Shown here: in pieces, positions 1 to 11,797 of the stretch | Numbering within the stretch: the first letter of the stretch is position 1 | Layout of the letters: every line of letters begins with the position of its first letter | DNA from: Cunninghamia lanceolata | Lineage: Eukaryota; Streptophyta; Pinopsida; Cupressales; Cupressaceae | Direction of reading: 5' to 3' | DNA: 64,000 nucleotides | Assembly: GCA_027924645.1 (NCBI GenBank) | Contig: BSBN01000047.1 | Span: 9,052,001 to 9,116,000, forward strand | The notes under the pieces: generated by a model | Seen by the model: the letters and a program-made list of their open reading frames with translations, nothing else | Database searches by the model: none | What the model was told of the DNA's origin: nothing | Translations under genes and position numbers: made by a program

Positions 1-691
1 GGTTTCTAGACTAGTTTTGAAAAAAAATTCAATAACTTTTGACTCCGACCACTTCAAGACCTCAAACTAGTTGCATTTGGACCCAAACTCTCTCTAGTTT
101 CAGAAAAAGTACATTAGACCAAGATTTTAGTTCGTACAGTCCATACACAACAAGAAAAATAGCAAAAAATAGTCAGTTTTCTTGATTTTTGTGCCCAAAT
201 TCTGTACAAAAACTTCCTCCTCCATGGTGGAGCAATATTTCCTCCATATCAACCTATCCAAGTTAGTTTACAACTTCTACAAATAGTTTTAATAACCAAA
301 ATGAAGTTGCAACCGGTCAATGTATCATTGACACCATTGACAACACTTGACACTATGGAGTTTTGTCATTTTCCAAAGGATGGCGATTTGTTTTTCTTGT
401 CCAATGGAATCAAAACATCCTTCATACTCCCAAAACATGATAAAACACACAAACAATAAAAAAAAACTCAAAAACCAACCCTTATACCTTATAGGCCTAA
501 GTGGCATAACAAGGATCCAAGTGGACTAAGCATGATTGTGGTTTATATGGTCACCTCAATCATCTTGACCACACAAAAAGGACCATATACTCATGGCTAA
601 AGCCTTATTACAATCAAAACCACAACTTTCAAAAAAAAAATGCAAACAAAGTGACTTTAGGAACCAAGGTGCTCCTAGGTGCCCTGCACCA
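1..691 (-). repeat. Element A 3' LTR (truncated by window edge)
   Basis: Near-identical to 6163-6853, with a few substitutions and small indels in the first 691 bases. On the minus strand it begins TGGTGCAGGGCACC. The part matching 5384-6162 lies left of the window. No strong purine tract precedes it; the adjoining minus-strand sequence is only ATGGGTGTA. Confidence 0.92.
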
Positions 692-713
692 TACACCCAT
701 TGTCAAAGAGAAC

Positions 714-953
714 TCAAGTCTCTTGAGTTGGAATGCTGTCAAATGTGAAACCTACCTTCTCAATGTCTACCCTACTCATCCAAGTGGCATCCTCCTGAGG
801 TTTGTTTAGCCACTTCACCAAATAGTCATGATAGGTGTGCCTTCTAGTTTGTTTTGCAATCCTCTTGTCCAAAATGCACTCAATCTGATTTGGAGATGAA
901 GGAATGAGTTCCTGGAGTGTGTGATCAGTTTGATCTTCTTCAACAATAGTCTA
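714..953 (-). pseudogene. Element A chromodomain at integrase C-terminus, cut off by a stop
   Basis: Reading past the TAG at 951-953 in the integrase frame gives about 79 further codons ending at TGA 714-716. They include ILDKRIAKQTRRHTYHDYL, then VKW and a DATW segment, the pattern of a chromodomain as found at the end of chromovirus integrases. In the family this domain is thought to steer integration to particular chromatin. Here it is separated from integrase by the stop, so it would not be made as part of the enzyme. Confidence 0.8.
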
Positions 954-2589
954 AGGATCAGATCCTTTATAGGGATAAAGGTTTGAAACATTAAAAATTG
1001 GAGACAAAGCAATGCCATCCGGAAGTCTGATTTTGTAGGCATTTTCTCCACATTTCTTGAGCACTTCACAAGGTCCAATCTTCTTCATGAGTAGCTTAGT
1101 GTGTTTACCTGTAGGGAGCCTCTCCTTCTTCAGATGAACCATTACTAAATCACCTTCCTTGAACTGCAAATCCCTTCTTTTTCTGTCAGCAAATTGTTTA
1201 TATTTCTGAGAAGTAGACAACAATTTCTGTTGTACTTGTTCATGGACATCTTTCATGACTTGAACGAAGTCTTCAGCCAAGGCACTGTTGTTTTCCAATC
1301 CTTTAACCTCCCTTAGTTCCAAAATACCCCTTGGGTGAGTGCCATAAACAATTTGGAAAGGAGACAGGCCGGTGCTTCTATTGACAGTGTCATTGTATGA
1401 GAACTCTGCCTGAGCCAAAATTGAATCCCAACTAGCACCTTGCTCCTTGGTTAGGCATCTTAGGAGGTTGCCAAGCGACCTATTAATCACCTCTGTTTGT
1501 CCATCAGACTGAGGGTGATAGGCAGATGATAAGGACAAATTTGTACCTAGTCTCTTCCACAGTGTCCTCCAGAAGTGTCCAATGAACTTGGGGTCTCTGT
1601 CTGAGATTATGGACAAAGGTAAACCATGTAACCTGACTATTTCCTTGAAGAAAAGACCTGCTATGTGTGAGGCATCATATGTGGTTCTACATGGGATGAA
1701 GTAAGCCATTTTTGAGAACCTATCTACAACCACAAAAATGCTGTCATGTCCATTCTTTGTCCTAGGCAAACCAAGTACAAAGTCCATACTTATGGAATCC
1801 CAAGGCTTTGAAGGAATAGGTAGAGGAGTGTATAAACCTACATTTGATGTATGCCCCTTTGCTCTTTGGCAAATTTGACAAGTTTCAACAAACTTCCTTA
1901 CATCGGTTGGCAATTTTGGCCAAAAATAGTACCTCCTAACCAATTCTAGGGTCTTATCAATACCAAAGTGACCTGACATGCTGCCACAATGCTTTTCCCT
2001 GATTATATTCTCTCTAACAGATCCTCTTGGGATACACAACATGCTACCCTTGAAAAGATATCCATCTTGCAACAAAAAATCAGAAAAATCAGTATTATAC
2101 CTTCCTGTCATGGCCTTGCAAGATAGGTATGGCTCTTTGAAGTCTTCATCTACTGTATACTGATCTTTAATGGCATGAATACCTGTACTTTCCAACTGAA
2201 TAGTTTTGACAACAAAATTTCTCCTGCTTAAGGCATCGGCTACCTTATTAGCCACTCCTTTCTTATGTTTTATAGAGAAGGTGTATGCTTGGATGTACTC
2301 CATCCACTTGACATGTCTGTGATTCAGCTTTTGCTGCTTGTTCAAGAAGCTTAATGCATGGTTGTCAGTAAAAACTATAAATCCCTTTGGCAATAAGTAG
2401 TGTCTCCATTTCCTCAATGACTGAACCATGGCGTATAACTAGATCATAGGTGGAGTAGTTTTGTTTTGCCTCATTTAACTTCTCACTAAAGAATACTATA
2501 GGCCTCCCATCTTGACTTAGGACTCCTCCAACAGCCCTCTTACTTGCATCATACTCTACCACAAAGACCTTGTCAAAATTAGGTAGCAC
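951..2589 (-). pseudogene. Element A RNase H and integrase
   Basis: Two minus-strand frames cover this part: RNase H (EYDASKRAVGG, then FTDNHALSFL and VADALSRR) and integrase. Integrase shows the HHCC zinc finger (H..H, then CQICQ), a first catalytic Asp in MDFVLGLP, a second in SDRDPKF, and the Glu in DGQTEVINRS. A GPY/F-like C-terminal stretch (KKIGPCEVLKK) follows. A short deletion near 2440 shifts the frame inside RNase H and a TAG at 951-953 ends the integrase frame. The integrase frame alone is long (about 490 codons). It is inactive as a polyprotein because of the upstream breaks. Confidence 0.92.
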
Positions 2590-4132
2590 TAGGATTGGTT
2601 TTTCTGAAATTTTTTTTCTTTAACAATTCAAAGGCTTGAGTGGCCTCATTTGTCCATACAAACACACATTTCTTACCCCCTTTTATGGTGTCAACAAGTG
2701 GAGCACAAATGCCACTAAACCCTCTAATGAACTTTCTATAAAAGCTGCATAAACCATGGAAACTCCTTACCTCCGAGGCTGTTGTAGGTGTTGGCTAATT
2801 AAGAATGGCTGCAACCTTACTTGGATCCATTTTTAGGCTGCCCTTGGAGATGACAAACCCCAAAAATATCAACTCTTCTTGTAGGAAGACACATTTGTCA
2901 AGATTGATTCTCAACTTCTCCTCTTGAAGCCTCCTGAGCACTTGATGGATATGCCTTATGTGGTCTTCCTTGCTGTCACTAAAAATCAGTATATCATCCA
3001 AATATACAACAATAAACTTGTTAAGGAAAGGTTTTAGCACTTCATTCATCAATCTCATGAAGGTGCTTGGTGCATTTGACAAGCCAAAAGGCATGACAAC
3101 CCATTCAAATAGTCCTTCATTGGTTTTGAAGGCAGTTTTCCACTAATCCCCTTCCCTTATCCTGATTTGGTGATAACCACTTTTTAGATCTATCTTGGTA
3201 AAATACTTAGCCTTACCCAAGCAATCCATAAAATCTTCTATTCTAGGCATTGGAAATCTATACCTGATAGTAATCTTGTTGATGGCCTTGAAATTATTGC
3301 ATAGTCTCCATGTTCCTTCCTTCTTGGGTGCAAGTACTGTAGGTACTACACATGGGCTAATACTCCTCCTGATCAGCCCTCTATCCAACAAGTCTTGGAT
3401 TTGTCTTGCCACTTCAGCATTTTGCTCTAGAGTCAACTTGTAGGCTGCTTGGTTTGGTAGGGTGGATCCTAGGATGAGATCAATGCAATGACTAATCTCC
3501 CTCTTTGGTGGAAGGGCATCCTTGCCTTCATCGGCTATCACATCTTCAAACCTCTCCAATAGTTCTTCCACTTCCTTTGGTCCAATCCTCCTAAGAGGTT
3601 GCTGCACTTTGACCTTCTTGGGATTCACATCTTTGGGCTTGATGACTACTGCAAAACATGGCACTTTCTCTTCCTTGAGGTTAGCCAAAAACTCTTTTTC
3701 ACCTACCAACATAACTGAACTAGAAATGACTTTCTCTTTGCAATCATCAATCAGAGTCATTGTAAACTTTTCACCATTCTTGGACAAATGAATCACATTG
3801 TTCTTACCATCATGTTGGGCACTTGTGTCATGTTGCCAAGGCCTTCCAAGAAGAAGGTGGCATGCATCCATATCCACTATCTCACAAAGAACCTTATCAT
3901 GATATTCACCTATCTTGAATTCAACCCAACATTGCTCTTTCACCACAATTTGTTGTTCCTTGGTTAGCCAAAAGACTCTATAGGGGTTAGGATGAGGCAT
4001 TCTTTCCAATCCTAACTTAGTCACCATTTCATTAGAAGCCAAATTTTTAGAAGAACCTGAATCTACTATTACCTTGCAAACTTTTCCTTTCACCTTGCAA
4101 GTGGTTCTGAACAAGTTGTTTCTTTGGGGCTA
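2590..4132 (-). pseudogene. Element A aspartic protease and reverse transcriptase
   Basis: The protease shows the active-site triplet in KVIVDSGSSKNLAS and the conserved MDACHLLLGRPW strand. RT follows with [18 protein letters not shown], then [12 protein letters not shown] and the catalytic YLDD in [10 protein letters not shown]. The frame is continuous with gag but is broken by TAG at 4130-4132 (gag/protease boundary), TAG at 3143-3145 (just after REGD), TAG at 2795-2797 where a Trp codon is expected, and a one-base length change in the A-run near 2612. Product before decay: viral-type polyprotein enzymes that process Gag and copy RNA to DNA. Confidence 0.93.
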
Positions 4133-5359
4133 CTCCTTGGTGGCTGGCATGATGAGGGATCTATTAAACATGATGCATTCTCCACTCTCAGGTGCTGCAG
4201 ACTTGGAAGAGGCTATTTGGTAACTTGTGGTGCTTTGACAGTCCTCTTCTTGAAGGAGTTGTACTCTTCTTTCTTTTTGATTTGCAGCAGTTTTTCCCAT
4301 CTTCTCCGGGCACCTAAAGGACTGATGTCCAATCTGATTGCAAGAGAAACACCTTCTAGTAAACACATTGGGACCTTTGCCCCCACTTCTTCCTCTGCCA
4401 TTACATCTGCCCCTAAACTGACCCTTATCAGCACTATTTTTATCAGCCTGCCCTTGGCTACCTTCTTGTGATCCGCCACCTTGGAATCTAGAGAAATTAT
4501 CTCTATTTTGAAATCTGCCCCTGCCCCTAAAGTTTTGATTTCCTCTGCCTCTGCTGCTGCTGTATGAATCACCTTTTCTTCTTTGTTTATCCTCAATTCT
4601 CAATGCCATTTGAAAACACTTATGGACTGTCTCCAGGTTAAAGAGAGTTAATTCATCTTGAATGGAGAACTTAAGGCCATTAAGATACCTTGCAAGCTTC
4701 TGTTTTTCATTCTCAGGCATCTTGGCTTTCAATGTCATCTTGTGAAACTCCTCTATGTAGGTGCTCACGTCCATGTCCTTTTGTCTCAAGTTGTGCAACT
4801 TCTTGTTCAAGTTGACCTCATAATCCTCAGGGACAAATTGCTTCTTGATTTCAAGTACCATCTTCCTCCATGTAGAGATAGGATTCCTATCATCTTCTAT
4901 CCTTTCATTTTGAATAAAATTCCACCAACTCAAGGCTGGCCCTTTCATTCTTGATTTGGCAATCCTTACTTTCTAATTTTTTGCCACTTCTTCACATTCA
5001 AAATAGTTCTCCATTGCCTCAATCCAATCAAGGCACTCCTCTGGATTCATCTTACCAGGAAACATAGGTAAGTCTGCCTTAGTGTCCTTCCTACTCAACT
5101 TTCCAAGTGCATCTAGGAATTGTCTCTCTGACATGCCTCCTTGTGGCTCTTCCATAGGCACTTCTTCTTCCTCATCTTGATGCTCTTCATCTGAATCTAA
5201 GATGACTTCTGACTTCTTCTTCTTGTCTTTGTCTTTCTTCAACTTTTCTATCTCAGCCTCCATCCTTTTGTTCTTGGCTGCTTGCTCTCTCACTATCTTT
5301 GCCAATTCAGCATTAGTCACCTTTGAAGGAATTTCCTCCTCTTCTCCTCTATCTCCCAT
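4130..5359 (-). pseudogene. Element A gag (capsid/nucleocapsid)
   Basis: The start at ATG 5359 is preferred because it lies about 10 bases inside the primer-binding site; a longer upstream frame reads into the LTR. Residues resemble Gypsy gag: an acidic, coiled-coil N-terminus (EIEKLKKDKDKKKK), the retrotransposon-gag core (GPALSWWNFIQ, YIEEFHKM, LARYLNGL), an Arg/Gly-rich linker and a zinc knuckle CFSCNQIGHQSFRC (CX2CX4HX4C, intact). A TAG at 4973-4975 splits it before the WW motif and another at 4130-4132 separates it from protease; both fit loss of a CAG codon. Gag and pol share one frame. Confidence 0.9.
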
Positions 5360-5368
5360 CTCTTTGAT

Positions 5369-5381
5369 GGCTTTGATACCA
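5369..5381 (-). other. Element A primer-binding site
   Basis: Minus strand TGGTATCAAAGCC, two bases inside the 5' LTR. It pairs with a tRNA 3' end (CCA) and differs by one base from the initiator-Met type TGGTATCAGAGC. Its place fixes the LTR boundary at 5384. Confidence 0.85.
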
Positions 5382-5383
5382 CC

Positions 5384-6853
5384 TGATGCAGAGTGGCACA
5401 AGGGAAGCAACACACAAAGGTTTACTCTATTGTCCTTTGCCCACTCACCCACTTCAACTAGCCTTCAACCAACCAACCAACCAAAAGCACATACAAGGCA
5501 TATGAAGGATTTGATGTCCAGACTATTCTCCAACCCCTAAGGATTCTCCAACACCTTAAGATAGATCAACAAACACCTTCTATGTAGTTGGTTTGATCTC
5601 CAACTTCCCAAAACTCTTCAAACTATACCTTGACTAGTAAGGCTACTAGCCCTCCAAACTAGGTTTTCTCAACAAAACTTGACAAAATTCCAAAGGTCTA
5701 GGCAAATAAATGATGGAATTGAACACCCTTCTAGGGACCCTAACAAACCTCCAAATCTCTTGCTCCAACTCTACTCCAGCAATCCAGAATGCCTACTAGG
5801 TCTCTAGGCCTAATTGATCAATTTAGGCTAGGTTACAAAGTAAGTGCTCAAAATTGGGTGCATAGGTTAGGGTTAGGAACTTGGAATGACTCTACCATCC
5901 CCAAACAACACAAATCCACCATTCATTTTCTCACTCTCTTAGACTTTTGTCATTTACATCATCAAATTGCATAATTTCAGTCAAATACATAGAGATATTT
6001 GACCTAGGGCATCACATTAAAAATAGTAAACTATATTTTCTTAGAAAATGCTTTTGGAATCAAGTAGTATACACCCCTAGCCTACATTTCACCAAGTGGT
6101 ATGAAATTTCATTGGTGGAAATGCATTCTAGGGCCAAATTTGTGGGACTGCCCTAGAAAACAGGGTTTCTAGACCAGTTTTGAAAAAAAATTCAATAACT
6201 TTTGACTCCGACCACTTCACGACCTCAAACTAGTTGCATTTGGACCCAAATTCTCTCTAGTTTCAGAAAAAGTACATTAGACCAAGATTTCAGTCCATAT
6301 AGTCTGTACATAGCAAGAAAAATAGTGAAAAATAGTTAATTTTCTTGATTTTTGTGCCCAAATTCCGTACAAAAACTTCCTCCTCCATGATGGAGCAATA
6401 TTTCCTCCATATCAACCTATCCAAGTTGGTTTACAACTTCTACAAATAGTTTTAATAACCAAAATGAAGTTGCAACCGGTCAATGTGTCATTGACACCAT
6501 TGACAACACTTGACACTATGGAGTTTTTGCATTTTCCAAAGGATGGCGATTTGTTTTTCTTGTCCAATGGAATCAAAACATCCTCCATACTCCCAAAACA
6601 TGATAAAACACACAAACAATAAAAAAAACTCAAAAACCAACCCTTATACCTTCTAGGCCTAAGTGGCATAACAAGGATCCAAGTGGACTAAGCATGATTG
6701 AGGTTTATATGGTCACCTCAATCATCTTGACCACACAAAAAGGACCATATACTCATGGCTAAAGCCTTATTACAATCAAAACCACAACTTTCAAAAAAAA
6801 AATGAAAACAAAGTGACTTTAGGAACCAAGGTGCTCCTAGGTGCCCTGCACCA
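5384..6853 (-). repeat. Element A 5' LTR
   Basis: About 1,470 bp. On the minus strand it starts TGGTGCAGGGC and ends CTCTGCATCA just before the primer-binding site. Its outer part (6163-6853) matches 1-691. It would hold the promoter for the minus-strand transcript, but I see no clear TATA box. No open frame of note. Confidence 0.88.
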
Positions 6854-7594
6854 CACTTTGAGTGCCAATTGGTAGTACTTTTGGATTGTATCTGGGCTAT
6901 GCATATTTAAATCTTCTTGGATGTTAAACCTCAATCCATTGAGGTACCTTGCCACCTTCTCATCCTCACCCTCCTTTACCTTTGCCTTGACACATAGTTT
7001 CATGAATTCTTCAGTGTATGAGCTAACATCTAACTCCTTCTGTTTTAAGTTTTATTTTCTCTTTTGTAATTGGATGTTGTAATCCAATGGAACATAGTAT
7101 TCCTTCACTAAAGCCATCATTTTCTTCCAAGTAGCAACTCTATTCTTTCCCTCTTTCACCCTGTCATCCTGGATGAAAGTCCACCAAGTTAGTGCAACCC
7201 CTTTCATTTTGGATTGTGCCATCTTTACCCTTGGATGGTCTGGTATCTCCTCAGTCTCAAAGAAATTATTCAAGGATTCTATCCACTCCATTACTGAATC
7301 AGGATCAATTTTGCCTGCAAACACGGGTTGGTCTAGTTTCATATCCATGGTCCTTCTCTCCATGGATTTGAGGGCATTGAGCAAGGGTCTCTAGTCTGTA
7401 GGAACCTCCATCTCTTCCTACCCAGGGATCTTCTCTTCATCCCCGTCTTCTTTATCACCAGAATCTTCTTCTCCCTTCTCTACCTTTTCCCTCAACTTCT
7501 CCAACTCATTTCTCAAGGCCTAATTCTGAGCCCTAACGGCTTTGCTCTCTGCCAATTGTTTCTTCACTAGAACAACCAACTCAGCGTTGGTCAT
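6854..7594 (-). pseudogene. Element B gag, interrupted by element A
   Basis: From ATG 7594 the minus strand reads a Gypsy gag: N-terminal MTNAELVVLVKKQLAE, an acidic linker, then VFAGKIDPDSVMEWIES, GVALTWWTFIQD, SSYTEEFMKL and VARYLNGLRFNIQ, and it breaks off at YYQLALKV where element A's LTR begins. The frame holds stops at 7520-7522 (TAG), 7418-7420 (TAG), 7391-7393 (TAG) and 7052-7054 (TAA). Each can be derived from CAG or CAA by one C-to-T change. The zinc knuckle would lie left of element A, outside the window. Confidence 0.87.
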
Positions 7595-7665
7595 CTTTGC
7601 TGGGTACTCTTCTGACCCTTCTTCTAAAATATTGTCTTTTTCTTCTACCCAAAGGATACTCCTTT

Positions 7666-7677
7666 GCTCTGATACCA
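7666..7677 (-). other. Element B primer-binding site
   Basis: Minus strand TGGTATCAGAGC, the usual complement of the plant initiator-Met tRNA 3' end, two bases from the LTR start at 7680. Confidence 0.88.
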
Positions 7678-7679
7678 CT

Positions 7680-8990
7680 TGATGCAGAGCCTGCGACGGT
7701 GCAGTGAAAATAGATTAAAATCAGGAACAATTACAGTGGTTGAACCTTTGAACCCCTTGGAACCTCCAAGTTCATTGAACCCGTGAACCCATCGAACCTC
7801 CAACTATCGGTTTAATGTATTTCCATCATACGGTCTTAACACTGTCGGCAGCTATCAAGTGAACTGTTGAACTGTTAAACCATTGAATCGGTTCAATTGT
7901 CAGTTCAACTATTGAGAACCCCTATTACTATCGGCAATACATGTTCTTTGGCCAACTCCAAATTTCTCCCGCCGATACCCACTTAGTCCGATGAACCAAC
8001 GAACCTATTGAACCTTTGAACCTTGAATTAGTTCAACCAAATGTTTTCAACCCAATACTCTCAACTTTTAATATGCACTATTTAACCTTCTATCACCGGT
8101 CACCCAATGAACCTTCACACACTTTACACGAAATGTATATTGATACACAATTGTGATATACACATAAATATACCTCTAGTGGAATAATACCAAAATCTAA
8201 CACCAAGGACGTCCTCTGCAACCAAACTCGTAGTCTATAGCCTGTTGAGTCCTAGCACATAGAGATGCTAGGCTCCCTACTGCAGCAACTCTTCCAGAGA
8301 TTGTATCCCCTATTCCATTCCGCCAGAAACACAAACAAAAAGAAAACCAAATAGAAAACTATGTACAGAATCCATTCCACTGATTTCAAAGAAATCCACC
8401 AGTGGAATGGTTTCAATCTGGCATCTCAACAACAGAAAACTAAACTACGTAACAAACAATTTGATACAGAGAGTATACACAGAATAGTCTGATACACAGA
8501 GATTTTACACAGCATCCAGAATTTGTAAACTCAAACTAACATAATTTCTATCTCTTCAATTCAATTTCATCCCCTCTTCTTCTTTCAAGAAAAATGTTTA
8601 TATCTCTCCCCATTCAGTTCTAACCATAACACAAGAAGTTGGAGTCGTTACAACTTCCAACCGGAATACCAAAAATCTAATTAATCACATGACACATGTT
8701 TGCATGCGACATGATTTAAACACATTAACAAGACACCTAAATATAACACACTTGATTTTAAACATCCACATACCCCAATTACCCAAGATGTTCAAATTGG
8801 CTTATCAGGATGCCAAATTTGTAACACTAGTTCACATGATGGGGTTTTATTACAAACATGAAATCACAACACAAGTCCCATAGGACAACACAAACAAACA
8901 TAGAAATGCATAAAATATGACAACACATTAATACCTTAGTCTTCTCCCTCAAATGTATATTTGGCTTGTTGAAGAGATGCTCCTGCACCA
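7680..8990 (-). repeat. Element B 5' LTR
   Basis: Limits come from the primer-binding site on the left (plus strand TGATGCAGAG) and the plus-strand end GATGCTCCTGCACCA, which matches the ends of the related LTRs of A and F. About 1,311 bp, with TG...CA ends. The partner LTR is outside the window, so this assignment rests on structure only. Confidence 0.75.
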
Positions 8991-9107
8991 CTTTTCTCAC
9001 TCATCCCCCACAAGGGACATTGCCCCTTGAGCCCATGAGGGAGAACTACCCCCTTAAACCTTGTTTGAAGTAATACCCCTTAAACTCATTGATCCTTACC
9101 ACTCCTT

Positions 9108-9147
<40 letters not shown>

Positions 9148-9582
9148 TATCTCTATGTCTCTCTCTACCCCACTTTCTATATTTTCCCTCTCTCTAACTC
9201 TATCTCTCCATCTCTCCCTCTATCTCCCTCTCCCTCTCCCCCTCCCCCTCCCTCTCCCTCTCCCTCTCCCTCTCCCTCTCCCTCTCCCTCTCCCTCTCCC
9301 TCTCTATCTCTCTTTGTCTCCCTCTCTCTCTCTCTCTCTATTTCTTCCTCTCCCCCTACCTCTTTCTATGTCTGCCTCTCTCTAACTCTATATCTCTATC
9401 TCTCTTCATCTTTCCCTCTCTCTAATGTTATCTCTCTATCTCTATGTCTCCCTCTCTATCTCTATCCCCTTGTCTCTATATCTCTCCCTCTCCCTCTCTA
9501 TATTTCTATCTCTCCCTCTCTCTATCTATCCATTTCTCCCTTTTCCCATCTCTATCTCTTTATCCTCTCTCTATCTCTAACT
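8991..9582. repeat. Unassigned flank and pyrimidine-rich simple sequence
   Basis: After about 120 unassigned bases, a (CT)15 run occupies 9111-9140, a TCCCTC hexamer array 9225-9304, and imperfect CT, CTAT and TCCC repeats continue to about 9582. Frames that read through it code only Ser/Leu/Pro repeats and are not genes. The array ends exactly inside the RNase H region of element C. Confidence 0.9.
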
Positions 9583-9850
9583 TACCTTGACTGTTGATGT
9601 GCTGCAAGGCATGGTGGTTTGTGTACAATACAAACTCACTTGATAGCAAGTAATGCCTCCACTTCTTCAAGGCCTGCACTATAGAAAAGAATTACTTCAT
9701 TTAGTTTCTCACTGAAGTAGGCAATGGGTCTACCTTCTTGACTTAACACTCCCCTAATTGCACTACCACTGGCATCACCATCCACTTGAAACACTTTTCC
9801 AAAGTCTAGAAATACCAATACTAGTTATTTTTCACCTTCTTCTTCAACAA
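9583..9850 (-). pseudogene. Element C RNase H fragment
   Basis: Minus-strand translation shows FQVDGDASGSAIRGVLS, then PIAYFSEKLNE and, in another frame, a piece containing ALQHINSQ, the Gypsy RNase H pattern. The match stops where the pyrimidine array begins; no integrase of this element is seen. Frameshifts are present. Confidence 0.8.
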
Positions 9851-10668
9851 CTAAAATCTCTCTTCTGAACACCCTTCATTCTCGATGATTGGTGCACATA
9901 TTCCACTAAAATTTATGATGAGATTCTTGTAGAATCTCACCAAGCCATGAAAATGTCTAGCCTCAAACATGTTTTTAGGTGAAGACCAATCCATTATTGC
10001 CTTAACCTTCTCAAGATCCATCTTCAACCATTCTTCAGACATTAGAAAACCCATATATACTAGTTCCCTCTGCATAAAATTGTATTTATCCAAGTTTACA
10101 AGAAACTTTTCTTCTTTTAATCTTTGCAAAATTGCCTTAAGGTGCAACAGGTGTTTCTCTATCATTTTACTAAAAATAAAAATGTCATCTAAATAAATGA
10201 TAACAACTTTTCCAAGGAAAGGCTTCATTACCTCATTCATTAGTCTCATAAAGGTGTCGGGTACATTTGTTAACCCAAATGGCATCGCTAGCCACTCATA
10301 TAATCCATCCTTGGTTTTGAACACCTCTTCTATTCATCCCCTTCTCTAATTTTGATTTGATGGTATCCACTTTTCAAATCAATTTTGTTGAAGTACTTTG
10401 GTCCACTTAAATAGTCCATCAATGCATCCATACGAGGCAGTGGAAACTTGTACTTAATGGTTATCTTATTTATATCCCTTGAACTACTATACATTGTCCA
10501 TTTCCCATCTTTCGTAGGTGCTAGTATGGTAGGTACAATACATAGACTAAGGCTCATTCTAATCATCCACTTATCCAACAACTCTTGCACTTGTCTATTC
10601 ACCTCTTCATTTTCCATGGGTGTCATTCTATATGGTGCCTTATTTGGTAGGTTTTCACCTAGTATCAA
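9851..10668 (-). pseudogene. Element C reverse transcriptase
   Basis: Two frames joined by a shift near 10325. The first carries [20 protein letters not shown] and the second LAMPFGLTNVPDTFMR and the catalytic YLDD in IIYLDDIFIF, then a connection region (FHGLVRFYKN). This is the palm and thumb of a Gypsy RT. The motifs survive but the frame is broken. Confidence 0.88.
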
Positions 10669-11404
10669 ACTTCTATGTAGTGAGTTATACTTCTAGTTGG
10701 AGTTAATCCATTAGGTAAGTCCTTCATTAGAATTTCATTAAATTCATTCAAAATTTGTCAGACTTCTATCATAACTTCTACCCTTTCTCTTCTATCATAA
10801 TTTTTACAACCCATAGTAGGAAGGCATAACATACCTTCTCCTTTTTTATCTCCTTCAGGAACTATTTTCCAGTCACTAGACAAACCCTATTGGTTTTCTC
10901 AACCTTCTCATCCTTATCCTTCAAAGGATTCAACACATACTCAACCCCATCCTTCTTGATTTTAATGCAATTAATCTTGCCATCATGAATGGCTTGCCTA
11001 TCATATTGCCAAGGTCTGCCTAACAAAATTTGGCATACATAGATTGGCATAACATCACACATTATCTCATCTTTTGAATTCCCAATGTGAAATTTAACAA
11101 GGTATTTTTCACTTACCAATAATTGATGTCCCTTTTGTAGCTAGGAAACCTTGTAGGGAGTTGGGTGTTTTAGTCTCTTCAGTTTTAGATTCCCCACCAT
11201 CTCTTCTAACACTAAGTTGTTAATGTTGTTGTTGTCTACAATGACTTTATAGCATTTTCCTCTAGACTTACATCTAGTTCTAAACAAATTTCTTTGATGT
11301 TCTGGTTCCTCTTGTATGTTCTCTAATATTAGAACTTTCCTCAGGATCAAGGATTCTCTATCCTCAAGTTTTTCTTCAGATTTTGGTGAGGCTACACTTG
11401 CCAC
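10669..11404 (-). pseudogene. Element C aspartic protease (active site lost)
   Basis: RNLFRTRCKSRGKCYKVIVD aligns by eye with the protease starts of A and F, but the catalytic D-S-G triplet of those copies is replaced by D-N-N (VDNNNINNLV). Downstream the flap and C-terminal strand (QILLGRPWQYD at about 11020) is recognisable. The frame is split near 11130 by a stop. The protein could not be an active protease. Confidence 0.82.
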
Positions 11405-11797
11405 ACTCTCCTCAACTTGTGCTATATGGACCCTAGTCTCTTTTCCTTTACTACTACTCTGTTGTACTTGAGGAATTCAAATACACTATATCTAGCATGT
11501 CCACACTGGAAAAACGTTCATCTAAATCCTCTTCCTCTTCCATAATTTCCTCTACGTCGAGAGTAATCACCCCTTCCTCTACCTCCTTGGGTATTGGTCT
11601 GAAAAGAACTTATTTCTCCTTGCTTATCCTAAGAACCACAACTAGGAATCGACTGCCCTCTTCCTTTGGAGTATTTACCTCTTCCCCTAGAACTATTCTA
11701 CCTTCTAGAGATCTTTTCTTTTGCCTTCAATGCAAATAGATAGGATTCTTCTATGCTGGTGATTCTTGCCATGCTAATTTCATCTTGGATAGAATAA
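11405..11797 (-). pseudogene. Element C gag C-terminal part
   Basis: Minus-strand reading gives the gag segment SIEESYLFALKAKEKISRR, then an Arg/Gly-rich linker with several stops and a damaged zinc knuckle (FFQCGHARYSVFE, first and last Cys missing). It ends at the AATAA duplication flanking element L; the missing N-terminal part lies at 19709-20346. Confidence 0.85.

Larger units (their letters stand above)
1..6853 (-). mobile_element. Element A: Ty3/Gypsy chromovirus, nested in element B
   Basis: A direct repeat (1-691 matching 6163-6853) brackets a minus-strand gag-pol region ordered gag, protease, RT, RNase H, integrase, chromodomain, which is the Gypsy chromovirus order. A primer-binding site lies just inside the right LTR. 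The left LTR is cut by the window edge, so about 780 bp of it and the target-site duplication cannot be seen. The right end abuts the gag reading frame of element B, so A was inserted into B. All coding parts carry stops or frameshifts, so this copy is dead. Not a host gene region. Confidence 0.93.
6854..8990 (-). mobile_element. Element B: Ty3/Gypsy 5' end (gag, primer site, 5' LTR)
   Basis: Gag, then a primer-binding site, then an LTR, all on the minus strand. Its pol and 3' LTR would lie beyond the left edge of the window, on the far side of inserted element A. Gag is related to but clearly distinct from that of A, and its LTR begins with the same TGATGCAGAG on the plus strand, so A and B belong to related families. 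Confidence 0.85.

Noticed and set aside
9061..9597. 178-codon plus-strand frame in the CT-rich region
   Set aside because: Encodes only Ser/Leu/Pro repeats produced by the simple sequence; overlapping frames are equally open.
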